From an uncultured Bacteroidales bacterium (lineage in GTDB: Bacteria > Bacteroidota > Bacteroidia > Bacteroidales > Porphyromonadaceae): 64,000 bases of DNA. Under the pieces are notes generated by a model. That model did no database searches, was not told where the DNA came from, and saw only the letters and a list, made by a program, of their open reading frames with translations. The DNA is taken from assembly GCA_947290775.1 (NCBI GenBank), contig CAMYPM010000001.1, positions 227,933 through 291,932 of the forward strand. Reading direction: 5' to 3'. Positions 52,917 to 60,357 of this stretch are shown here, in pieces (the first letter of the stretch is position 1; each line of letters starts with the position of its first letter). The translations under genes and the position numbers were made by a program.

Positions 52917-54467
52917 ATGAAAATAAAGAATATACTCATGGCCGTTGCCCTGCTTCTGTCCGCTGCTTCCTTTGCTATGGCACAGAAGGCAACGCCCACG
53001 GCACAATCCAAAAAGCAAAATGTGGCTGTTAACGCTCCCTTAAGAGCTACCTACAACGGCGTAGAGCTGATTAGGCAAAAAGATGCCACCGGTAAGGACA
53101 AAGAGCTCTTGGTTAGGGTACAGGTAGATGTCTCTAAGCTGAATATACAATCGACCGAAGCTCTCGCAGTTGCCCCCTACTTAGCTTCAAAGGACGATCC
53201 CTCCAAGCGGGTGGATCTGAAGGAGTTGATTGTGGCAGGTAATAATCGAGCTTTGGCTATTAAGCGGGGTATTGCGCTCGGTAATGCACCCAAAAGCTTT
53301 TCAGACGGCAGCGAGCTGGTGAAGTACAGCAAGTTGGCGCACAAGGTGATTACCCTGCAACGCACTATTCCCTTCGAAGAGTGGATGAAAATGAGCGACC
53401 TCTATGTACGTGAGCAGACCCTCGGTTGTGCTACCTGCTATAATTCTCGTTATGGCGATGGCGTTTTACTGGGCTCACTTCGTGCCGAACCCTATATACC
53501 CAACTTTAAGCCCGAATACATCAAGCCTGAAGTAGAAGAGGTCAAGTGTCGTGCCGATAAAATCGAAACGCACTTCAATTACAAGGTGGCCAGACATGAG
53601 CTACTGCGCAACTTCGGCAACAACGCCAAGGAATTTGAGCGCGTCGACAAGTTTATGCACTCCTTTAGCGAGGATAAAAATATCCAGATGAGCGACTATG
53701 TAATCGACGGATATGCTTCACCGGAAGGTAACTTCAATAGCAATATAGCTTTGTCGCAACGTCGTGCCAACTCGTTTGCCGAATATATGCAATCTAAGTA
53801 CGGCATCTCTCGCAGCAAAATGCGTATCAATTGGTACGGAGAAGACTGGAACGGACTCCGCGCAGCAGTAGAAAAGAGCAACTTGGCTAATAAGGATCAG
53901 ATTATCAGCATTATCGATACATACAGCAGCGATGTACAGCGTAAGGCGCAGCTCAAAGCTCTGGAGGGCGGAAAGACCTACAGCTACCTGCTCAAAGAGA
54001 TTTATCCGCCTCTTCGTCGCAACGAAATGACGGTGGGCTATACGGTCCGGGCATTTGAGTTGGAAGAAGCTCTGGTTATTTATCGCACGAAGCCTGCACA
54101 GCTCAGTATCGAAGAGTTCTTCCGTGTAGCTAACACCTTTAATAAGGGTAGCGAAGAATTCTTGGAAGTATTCCTCACAGCGCATAAGTACTTCCCCAAC
54201 GATGCCGTAGCCAATCTCAATGCCGCTGCCGCATACCTCAATAGCGACATGCCGAGCGCAAGTCAGGATGCCCTGAAGCAGGTAGAAGCTATGCTGCAGA
54301 AAGCACCGAAGGATGCTGTCGAGACGCTCAATAATAAGGCGATAGCGCTCTTCTATAAAGGGGATGTAGCCGGTGCAAAAGCACTCTTTACTGCCGCTAT
54401 GAAGAGGGGCAGTAAGTCGGCAGCCTTCAACTTGGAAGAGTTGGAGAAGCGCGAAGCTTCGCTCTAA
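52917..54467 (+). CDS. DUF3868 / OmpA-like / TPR fimbrial accessory protein
   Basis: From the ATG of MKIKNILMAV the protein has 516 residues: a signal peptide (MAVALLLSAASFAMAQ), a DUF3868-type beta domain (about 35-200), and an OmpA-like domain (DKFMHSFSEDKNIQMSDYVI, then IDGYASPEGNFNSNIALSQR) with the conserved GYASPEG and QRRA elements that bind peptidoglycan. A TPR-like helical C-terminus (AVANLNAAAAYLNSDMPSAS) completes it. This architecture sits next to DUF3575 in fimbrial loci. The predicted role is linking the fimbrial machinery to peptidoglycan. The frame opens 42 nt earlier without support. Confidence 0.8.
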   Translation: MKIKNILMAVALLLSAASFAMAQKATPTAQSKKQNVAVNAPLRATYNGVELIRQKDATGKDKELLVRVQVDVSKLNIQSTEALAVAPYLASKDDPSKRVDLKELIVAGNNRALAIKRGIALGNAPKSFSDGSELVKYSKLAHKVITLQRTIPFEEWMKMSDLYVREQTLGCATCYNSRYGDGVLLGSLRAEPYIPNFKPEYIKPEVEEVKCRADKIETHFNYKVARHELLRNFGNNAKEFERVDKFMHSFSEDKNIQMSDYVIDGYASPEGNFNSNIALSQRRANSFAEYMQSKYGISRSKMRINWYGEDWNGLRAAVEKSNLANKDQIISIIDTYSSDVQRKAQLKALEGGKTYSYLLKEIYPPLRRNEMTVGYTVRAFELEEALVIYRTKPAQLSIEEFFRVANTFNKGSEEFLEVFLTAHKYFPNDAVANLNAAAAYLNSDMPSASQDALKQVEAMLQKAPKDAVETLNNKAIALFYKGDVAGAKALFTAAMKRGSKSAAFNLEELEKREASL

Positions 54468-54536
54468 TCGTCTGAAAAGGCCTTTACGCTCCCTCCCTGT
54501 GAGGGCGAAGGCATAGGCGCATTAATACTTCAATAG

Positions 54537-54576
54537 GAGTCTCCCGAGCCGTATGGGCTATCGGGAGGCTCTTTTT
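54537..54576 (+). terminator. Intrinsic terminator of the DUF3575-DUF3868 genes
   Basis: GAGTCTCCCGA-GCC pairs with GGC-TA-TCGGGAGGCTC and is followed by TTTTT. It is a strong hairpin 70 nt after the stop codon. Confidence 0.85.
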
Positions 54577-54611
54577 GCATTTCTCGCAGGAAGTGAACCC
54601 ATACCCGGGTG

Positions 54612-54659
54612 ATACTGTTGCAAAAGTCAACAGTATCACAATCTTGCTCGCAAGATTGT
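54612..54659. other. Pair of adjacent perfect hairpins
   Basis: GATACTGTTG/CAACAGTATC (10 bp, loop CAAAAGT) is followed directly by CAATCTTG/CAAGATTG (8 bp, loop CTCG). No T-run follows. The surrounding 200 bp keeps several frames open and may be a repeat element or a structured RNA. Confidence 0.5.
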
Positions 54660-54801
54660 CCAGACTTTGCAGAAAGGATGAAGCGCAAGGCACTGAGGGT
54701 GAGGTCTGAAGGGAGCATACCTCCGTATGTGACCAAAGCCGAATCCCGAAAGCAACACCGCGATTCGCCTTTATGCAACAGTCTACGGGGAGCCTTCCCA
54801 C

Positions 54802-54888
54802 AAAAAAAAGTTCTGATGCTTTCCCCAAAAGTTTCTGATGTTTGCGCAAAAAGGTTCTGATCTTTCACATGAAAGATCAGAACCTTTT
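54802..54888. repeat. Dispersed 22-nt repeat, cluster 8, with perfect inverted pair
   Basis: Forward units are AAAAAAAAGTTCTGATGCTT, AAAAGTTTCTGATGTTTG and AAAAGGTTCTGATCTTTC, followed by a reverse unit AAAGATCAGAACCTTTT. The last two form a perfect 19-bp inverted repeat at 54849-54888 with a 2-nt centre. Confidence 0.85.
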
Positions 54889-54975
54889 AGGGGAATACTT
54901 ATCGCACTTTTTCTCAGCTCTGCGCTTGCCGTTGGGCGTAGACGCTGCGAAAAGCCTGCCACTGCTTAAAGGCAC

Positions 54976-55012
54976 TTTTTTGACGAGGTCTCAACTCTTA
55001 TTGCTATCTTTG
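54976..55012 (+). promoter_or_regulatory. Promoter of tRNA-Arg
   Basis: TTTTTTG (to 54982) and TATCTTTG (55005-55012) with 22-nt spacing match the Bacteroidota promoter. The mature tRNA begins 19 nt downstream. Confidence 0.55.
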
Positions 55013-55030
55013 CAGGCGCTTGGTGCAGCC

Positions 55031-55102
55031 GCCTCTGTAGTTCAACGGATAGAACGTCGGTTTCCTAAACCGTAGATAAGGGTTCGATTCCCTTCGGAGG
55101 TA
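55031..55102 (+). tRNA. tRNA-Arg (anticodon CCU)
   Basis: A full cloverleaf of 72 nt can be folded. The acceptor GCCTCTG/CGGAGGT has two G-U pairs. The D stem is GTTC/GAAC, the anticodon loop is TTCCTAA with anticodon CCT, and the T stem is AAGGG/CCCTT with loop TTCGATT. The discriminator is A and CCA is not encoded. There is a U-U mismatch at the top of the anticodon stem. It decodes AGG. It lies in the middle of the fimbrial locus. Confidence 0.95.
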
Positions 55103-55311
55103 CACTTTCAGAGGGCTGCATGAGTCTCCCGTGTAGCGGAATTGAAAAGAAAGGTTGCGTAAGTGGGTCAAGATGTTTATTTTTCGTTAACGCTCTTTCG
55201 GATGTATTTCCCGTCCCACAAAGCGACGCAAAAGAATAAAAATGTCAATTTTAGCTCAGTGATCCTTCTGTTTTGGCCCGAAATTATAATTTTCGCATTG
55301 TACGCAAGATT

Positions 55312-55345
55312 TTGTTGGCTATTTCTAAATATGTTACTACCTTTG
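55312..55345 (+). promoter_or_regulatory. Promoter of the first fimbrillin gene
   Basis: TTTTGTTG followed after 20 nt by TACCTTTG (55338-55345) is a good Bacteroidota promoter, 36 nt upstream of the ATG. Confidence 0.55.
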
Positions 55346-55381
55346 TATCCGTAATAAGTATGAATAAACGGACTTTTTATA

Positions 55382-56500
55382 ATGTTGAAGCGTAACTGCT
55401 ATTATAATATATTGAAACTCAGTGCTTTGCTAATAGCATGTGGAGCTGTTGTAGGGCTCTTAGGCGGATGCAAGGAGAAGGATCCCGCAGAGAATCTCTC
55501 TCTCCGCGTTAAGCTTTCGCCGGCTCATGCGCAGCGTGCTTTAGCTGCTCCGGCCGAGGGTACGTCGCTTACCATCGATCAGTATTCCTCCGTGCTACTG
55601 CGATTTTGGAACGAAGAGGGTACCGAAGCGGTTTGGCCCTTTAGTATGACGTTTGAGCAAGGCACCGCTGATATGGATAAGCTTACCGGTGCCACCGGTT
55701 TGGCGATTGATGTATCGCCTAAGGCAAAGAAGATCACGGCAGATTGCAATTTTAAGGATGCTCCCTCCAACGAGATATACAGCTATCAGGGTAAGACACT
55801 AAAAGAGTTACCCTATCGTACCGGTCTGACTGCCATTGATCGTAGCGAGAGTTACTTTCAGGCCAACGGTTGCAATGCGCTGCTTGCTCCCAAGCCCGCT
55901 GTGGCACGTATCGAGGTATTTGGCTCTTTGGTGCCTGTAGCGAATGCAAAGGGTAAAACGGATTACTCCGATATAACGATTACCGGCATCTATGTGAATA
56001 ACTTCATTAAGGATGCCGACGCGCCCACGCGTCTGAAGCGCACGCCCAACGACTACGACAAACCGAGTGGCGTGTGGAAAAATCATCCGGAGGCTATGCA
56101 CAACTTAGAGGCAGGGTTGGGAGCCGCTATCGAGGCAGAGGCCGGCAAGCCGAAGACGAAGTGCGATACCTATTACCTATTCCCCGATAAAGCAGCGACA
56201 CCTACAGAAATCGATCATGTGATTGTACGGCTTAGCTATAAGCTAAAGGGGGTGCAGAAGGATAATCGCTTCCTTACCATTGTTAAGTATAAGGACCCTC
56301 ACGGCACAAACCTCAAGACCTTTGCGGCAGGTTATGTGTATAAATTGAATTTGAGCAGCCTTGGGGAGCTGTTTGTAACCCCCGAGGAGGGCGATGTGGT
56401 GGATCCGACCGACGATCGGCCGGAAGAGACCCATAAGGAGATTACAGGGAATGTGGACGTAGCACCCTGGGATGATGAAAATATTGATATAGAGCTATAG
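55382..56500 (+). CDS. Fimbrillin-like lipoprotein 1
   Basis: The 372-residue protein has a lipoprotein signal (VVGLLGGC, Cys 30) and a site AQRALAAPAEGT (Arg 52) that aligns with the proposed protease-maturation site of the other fimbrillins. The central PAVARIEVFG and ITGIYVNNFIKDA strands match the conserved ARLE(V/I)xG and VEEVYxNNY blocks of FimA/Mfa1-type subunits. Near the C-terminus AAGYVYKLNLSSLGELF is the family's usual penultimate strand, then VDVAPWDDENIDIEL. It is the most divergent of the four fimbrillins and has its own promoter. Confidence 0.75.
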   Translation: MLKRNCYYNILKLSALLIACGAVVGLLGGCKEKDPAENLSLRVKLSPAHAQRALAAPAEGTSLTIDQYSSVLLRFWNEEGTEAVWPFSMTFEQGTADMDKLTGATGLAIDVSPKAKKITADCNFKDAPSNEIYSYQGKTLKELPYRTGLTAIDRSESYFQANGCNALLAPKPAVARIEVFGSLVPVANAKGKTDYSDITITGIYVNNFIKDADAPTRLKRTPNDYDKPSGVWKNHPEAMHNLEAGLGAAIEAEAGKPKTKCDTYYLFPDKAATPTEIDHVIVRLSYKLKGVQKDNRFLTIVKYKDPHGTNLKTFAAGYVYKLNLSSLGELFVTPEEGDVVDPTDDRPEETHKEITGNVDVAPWDDENIDIEL

Positions 56501-56562
56501 CCCCCTCTTGTGCGGTGCCGATATGCCCCTTATGTGACCGGCGAATCGCACGTGGCACTATG

Positions 56563-56652
56563 CTCCGGTAACCCGGGGAGTATTTGAGAGGAGTCTATAG
56601 AGAATGGAATAATAAGGTAAAATAGTTTTAGTACAACATAGAGCATTAAAGT
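56563..56652 (+). promoter_or_regulatory. Conserved leader of fimbrillin 2
   Basis: The leader contains a hairpin CTCCGG-TAAC-CCGGGGAG (56563-56580) and an AT-rich region ending AGAGCATTAAAGTATG. It is similar over most of its length to 60249-60357 in front of fimbrillin 4, consistent with module duplication or a shared regulatory RNA structure. Confidence 0.55.
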
Positions 56653-57801
56653 ATGAAATTTGTAAAGATGGCAGCCATCGCCACGATGGCACTCACGCTC
56701 TTCGCCTCCTGCAACAAGAAGGATGAGCCCAAAAAGGATATATCTTCCATTTGCATTCGGCTGAACGAGACTGCGCTGCGCGCTTTCGAAGATCCGATTG
56801 CGGACGGTACGGTAAGTAAGGTCACTGATAATGTAAAGGTGATCATCAACGACGGTGCGCAAAAATTCACCCTTAGTCCGGCTGATATTGAGGCCGCTAA
56901 ATCGACCACCGGTTGGAGAAAAGCTATCAAGGTGGTTCCCACCAAGGTGACTGTTATCGCTAATGGTGACACAAAAGATAAGAACATCAACACGTTCCAA
57001 GGGTTGGGAGGATTCACAGATCCTGAATGGGACGAAAACCCCATTAACAAAAAAGGAACGTTTGACACCAAAATACCTCTCTATGGAGAAACAACCACTA
57101 TTACCAAGGGTAAGGATGGAGAAGTGATTACGTTTACCGCTAATGTTGAGGTTAAACCTGCTTTGGCACGTCTTGAAATAGCCGGTGAGATTAAGGGCCA
57201 ACCTAACTCCCTGGGTGAAAATGCATACTCGAGTATATCGGTGGAAGAAGTGTACATCAATAACTACCGGACTATAGGCGGCAAAACGGGTCGTACGTAC
57301 ATTAAGGCGAATCAAGATCTGAACGGATTCGAATCAGCCGTAGATCCCCTAATGATGGATGTAATTGATAGTGAGTATCATCGTTTTTTTTGTCAGAAGA
57401 AGCTCGTTGCCGGCTATCAGCTCTTCCCTGAAACACCGGAAGAACTCGTGGCAGATCCACTACCCAAGGACTTCTATAACCACGTAATCCTGAAGGTGAA
57501 AGTTTCCTATGGAGAACAAAAGGGAGGACGTATAAATCGGTCTGCATACTCAGAAACAGGTTATGTGACCATCAGATCCTTTATGACGGCAGCGACCGGT
57601 GACCTGAAAGGGTTCCAGGCAGGTACCATCTATAAGCTCGACCTCGCTGACCTGAGCAAGTATTTCAAAACGGACGAAAACTTAGATCCTGAAAACCCTG
57701 TTACTCCGGATCCCGAACCTGACAAAAAGGCGCTTATCGTAACGGTTAAAGCCCTTCCATGGACGGCTAAGAACATTAAGCCCGACATCATCGCAAATTA
57801 A
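56653..57801 (+). CDS. Fimbrillin lipoprotein 2 (FimA/Mfa1 type)
   Basis: The 382-residue protein has a lipobox at LFASC (Cys 20) and a predicted trypsin-like processing site at Arg 43 in ALRAFEDPIADGT. Conserved strands PALARLEIAG, VEEVYINNYRT and the Cys-free core follow, then FQAGTIYKLDLADLSKYF and a C-terminal ALPWTAKNIKPDIIAN. In this family, removal of the N-terminal strand after Arg opens a groove filled by the next subunit's C-terminal strand. The last residues closely resemble those of the anchor encoded at 59245-60156. This is the probable main subunit of the first module. Confidence 0.85.
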   Translation: MKFVKMAAIATMALTLFASCNKKDEPKKDISSICIRLNETALRAFEDPIADGTVSKVTDNVKVIINDGAQKFTLSPADIEAAKSTTGWRKAIKVVPTKVTVIANGDTKDKNINTFQGLGGFTDPEWDENPINKKGTFDTKIPLYGETTTITKGKDGEVITFTANVEVKPALARLEIAGEIKGQPNSLGENAYSSISVEEVYINNYRTIGGKTGRTYIKANQDLNGFESAVDPLMMDVIDSEYHRFFCQKKLVAGYQLFPETPEELVADPLPKDFYNHVILKVKVSYGEQKGGRINRSAYSETGYVTIRSFMTAATGDLKGFQAGTIYKLDLADLSKYFKTDENLDPENPVTPDPEPDKKALIVTVKALPWTAKNIKPDIIAN

Positions 57802-57839
57802 ATCAGGCTTATGCACTAAAACGGAATCCCCCTACGAGA

Positions 57840-57871
57840 GGAGGCGAGCCGCCACACGGCGCTTCGCCTCC
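57840..57871 (+). other. Stable hairpin between fimbrillins 2 and 3
   Basis: GGAGGCGA/TCGCCTCC (8 bp) encloses GCCG/CGGC. It has no adjacent T-run, so it may slow or partly stop polymerase, or protect the upstream mRNA end, rather than terminate fully. Confidence 0.5.
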
Positions 57872-58059
57872 CTCCGGGGCTTCCCCTAATTTTGCTTCCT
57901 AATAGCTACCTATCCACAAGGACAAAACGTAAGAAGCTACCCATTTGCACAAAAACGGAAAATAAAACAGCATCCTACAGCAATTTGGACGAATTTAGGC
58001 ACCACCTTTTGGCTTTTAGCAGCAAGATGAATAAGACGGCAAGTGATCACGTTAGCAGT

Positions 58060-59112
58060 ATGAACAAATTTTTCAAGATGGCAGCTATCGCCTCCGTGGT
58101 AATTGCGCTCTTCGCTTCCTGTAGTACGGATAAAAAAGAGCCTGTGGATGTGCAGGTGAATGTGATGGCCATCTGCATAAGTAGAACGGAGCTAACACGA
58201 GCATTTGCAGATCCTATTCCCGATGGTGCGGTGCCTCAAATCACCGATGTAAGCGTTTCCGTCAATAGAGGTGCCCTAAGGTACACTTTGGATGGTGCTG
58301 CCCTTCAAAGGGCGCTCACCCCGGCCGGTTACAGAGTGCCCGTAACAGATCCTGTAACTGAAGTAACCCTCACCGCAAACGGGAGAACTAGCAGCAAAGT
58401 AACGCAATTTCAGGGTTCTACTGTGCCTATGACTGCAACCGCTACCGGCACAGATATTGTGGCCACAGTCAATCCGAAGAACAGCGAAAAAGTAACCTAT
58501 AGCGTAAATCTTTCCCCTAAGCCCATAATGGCTCGTTTGGAAGTATTCGGAAAGATAGAGGCATTAAATCCTGCTTGGGATCGCTTCGAAATAGAGGAGG
58601 TATATATGAATAATTACCTAATAAACTATGAGGGGAAGCGTCACAATGCCAAAGGGAGTGATATTGTTAAAAAACGCCTTAGACAAAAAATGTATGATAA
58701 AGTTCCTCGCGATGTAGATTCACAGACAGCTTTCCAAAATGGAACAAAGGTAATTGCCTATCATCTTTTTCCGCTTACCGAAAAAGAACGCGCCGCTGCC
58801 ACGCCTCCGCTCTATTTCGATCACCTCATCCTGAAAATAAAGGCTTTCCCGGCCGATCCTTCCCAGAAGGCAAAAGAGGGATACCTCACTATTCGTAGCT
58901 TCTACGAAAACACCAAGGGCGACCTCAAGGGCTTTGAGGCGGGTAAAATATATAAGTTCGACCTTGGCATGTTGAGCGATATGTTTAATGCCACCGATCT
59001 TCCTATTACGCCGACCCCCGAATCCGGAAGTTCGCACAGTATGGCGCTGAGAACTAACCCAATTCCCTGGACGCCGAATAACGCCACACCGCGCCTCAAT
59101 GAGTATAAGTAA
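58060..59112 (+). CDS. Fimbrillin lipoprotein 3
   Basis: From the ATG of MNKFFKMAAI the protein has 350 residues: a lipobox (IALFASC, Cys 21), predicted processing at Arg 47 in LTRAFADPIPDGA, then PIMARLEVFG, IEEVYMNNYLI and EAGKIYKFDLGMLSDMF. The C-terminus NPIPWTPNNATPRLNEYK deviates from the xIxPD pattern of the other subunits. The open frame runs 56 codons upstream, but the signal peptide makes this start secure. It is followed by an anchor gene. It may be a minor or alternative subunit of the first module. Confidence 0.82.
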   Translation: MNKFFKMAAIASVVIALFASCSTDKKEPVDVQVNVMAICISRTELTRAFADPIPDGAVPQITDVSVSVNRGALRYTLDGAALQRALTPAGYRVPVTDPVTEVTLTANGRTSSKVTQFQGSTVPMTATATGTDIVATVNPKNSEKVTYSVNLSPKPIMARLEVFGKIEALNPAWDRFEIEEVYMNNYLINYEGKRHNAKGSDIVKKRLRQKMYDKVPRDVDSQTAFQNGTKVIAYHLFPLTEKERAAATPPLYFDHLILKIKAFPADPSQKAKEGYLTIRSFYENTKGDLKGFEAGKIYKFDLGMLSDMFNATDLPITPTPESGSSHSMALRTNPIPWTPNNATPRLNEYK

Positions 59113-59244
59113 GAGCGCAGCACACTATTAGAGAACGTAGAGAAGATAGCATTACCCGGAAAAAGCGATACAGGGCGTTTCACACACCTCCTTTACCGCA
59201 AATAACAAACAACAAGTAACAGCGAAAACAACAAATATACGTTT

Positions 59245-60156
59245 ATGAAACCAGCGGCAAAATACCTTATCCTCACTTTAGTGGCACTTCTCACCGCTTC
59301 GTGTAGCAGATTCTTTGACGATTTGAGTAAGTGCGTAACCCCTAAATTGCACTTCGTGTACTATGCCGATGGAACGAATAACGTACTGAAGGATCATATC
59401 CAAAGCGGACGTCTATATGTGTACGACGAATCCGGCAAGCTACATTATAGCTTGCCATTAGGTGCTGCCGAACTGCGCGACGGTATGGAGCTGAAAGACA
59501 TACACTCAGGCAAATGGACGCTGGTTGCCTGGGGAAATATCAATAGTGCGACCGATGTGAAGGCACCCGAATCTATTTCCGAGGGTTCCGTAACGGCTTT
59601 GCCCGATAAGGCGGGCATCTACCGCACATCCGATTCTCTTTATTATGCCGAGTATGAGCTAGATTTTTCCAAACTGGAGGGTAAAGATGTGGAAGTCCCC
59701 TTCTCTTCGGCGCACGTGAGCTTAGATGTAGTGGTAAAGGGCTTTGATGCCGTTTACCCCGACCAAAAGCTCCAACTCAAGGCAGCGCCTGCCGGTACTC
59801 ATTATTCCATTGCCGGCTATAAGGGCGGTATCCCGTTCCCCACGGAGCTGAAGCCCTATCTACCTAAATTCAGTCACTCCGCTTCCGATGATATGTATCG
59901 GGCGCGATTTGATCTGCTGCGTATTGATAACGAAGCCGGCTTTACGCTGTCGCTCCTCAATGCGGACGATGCTGCGGCAGCGCCGTACCTATCTATATCC
60001 CTGCCCGATTATGTGGCAGAGCACAAAATACCCCTTAAGGGGCGCCACGAGGTGGAAATCCCCGTGCTGATCACCTTCGAAAAGGAGTTGGTGGTAATTG
60101 TCACCCCCTTCGTATGGGGATCCATCCACATTAAGCCGGATGTAATCGCTCAATAA
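59245..60156 (+). CDS. FimB/Mfa2 family fimbrial anchor 1
   Basis: The 303-residue lipoprotein (LLTASC, Cys 20) carries the family hallmark FFDDLSKC (23-30), then GRLYVYDESGKLHYSLPLG, IHSGKWTLVAWGN and SLYYAEYELDFSKLEGKD. FimB/Mfa2 proteins stay in the outer membrane, end polymerisation and anchor the fimbria. The C-terminus TPFVWGSIHIKPDVIAQ matches that of fimbrillin 2. It is paralogous to the anchor at 61666-62622. Confidence 0.88.
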   Translation: MKPAAKYLILTLVALLTASCSRFFDDLSKCVTPKLHFVYYADGTNNVLKDHIQSGRLYVYDESGKLHYSLPLGAAELRDGMELKDIHSGKWTLVAWGNINSATDVKAPESISEGSVTALPDKAGIYRTSDSLYYAEYELDFSKLEGKDVEVPFSSAHVSLDVVVKGFDAVYPDQKLQLKAAPAGTHYSIAGYKGGIPFPTELKPYLPKFSHSASDDMYRARFDLLRIDNEAGFTLSLLNADDAAAAPYLSISLPDYVAEHKIPLKGRHEVEIPVLITFEKELVVIVTPFVWGSIHIKPDVIAQ

Positions 60157-60248
60157 CCTATAGAAGCGCTATAAGTACAGCAATTAATTATCCTATGTGG
60201 ATCAAAGCCATACGAAAACGTTAGAAATAGACCTTTCCCCTCTCGCCG

Positions 60249-60357
60249 CTCCGAGCACTCGGGAGAATATTAGTGGGAGGATATTAGAGAGAAACTGATA
60301 ATAGAGAATTGATAATAACGTAAAATAATTTTTAGTGTAACAAAAAGTATTAAACGT
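60249..60357 (+). promoter_or_regulatory. Conserved leader of fimbrillin 4
   Basis: The leader starts with a hairpin CTCCGAG-CAC-TCGGGAG (60249-60265) and continues through an AT-rich tract (AACGTAAAATAATTTTTAGT) to the ATG. It aligns with the leader at 56563-56652. Confidence 0.55.

Larger units (their letters stand above)
54468..55030. other. Spacer between fimbrial accessory genes and tRNA-Arg
   Basis: The spacer contains a terminator (54537-54576), a hairpin-rich segment (54612-54659), repeat cluster 8 (54802-54888) and the tRNA promoter (54979-55012). Long open frames on the minus strand across 54484-54868 have no start context or family and are judged non-coding. Confidence 0.55.

Noticed and set aside
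54484..54868. Two overlapping minus-strand open frames of 112-121 codons
   Set aside because: They run antisense across the terminator and hairpins and overlap each other in different frames. The composition looks like a structured element and not a protein.
57892..58059. N-terminal 56-codon extension of fimbrillin 3
   Set aside because: The signal peptide and lipobox begin only at the ATG at 58060, so an extension would block export.
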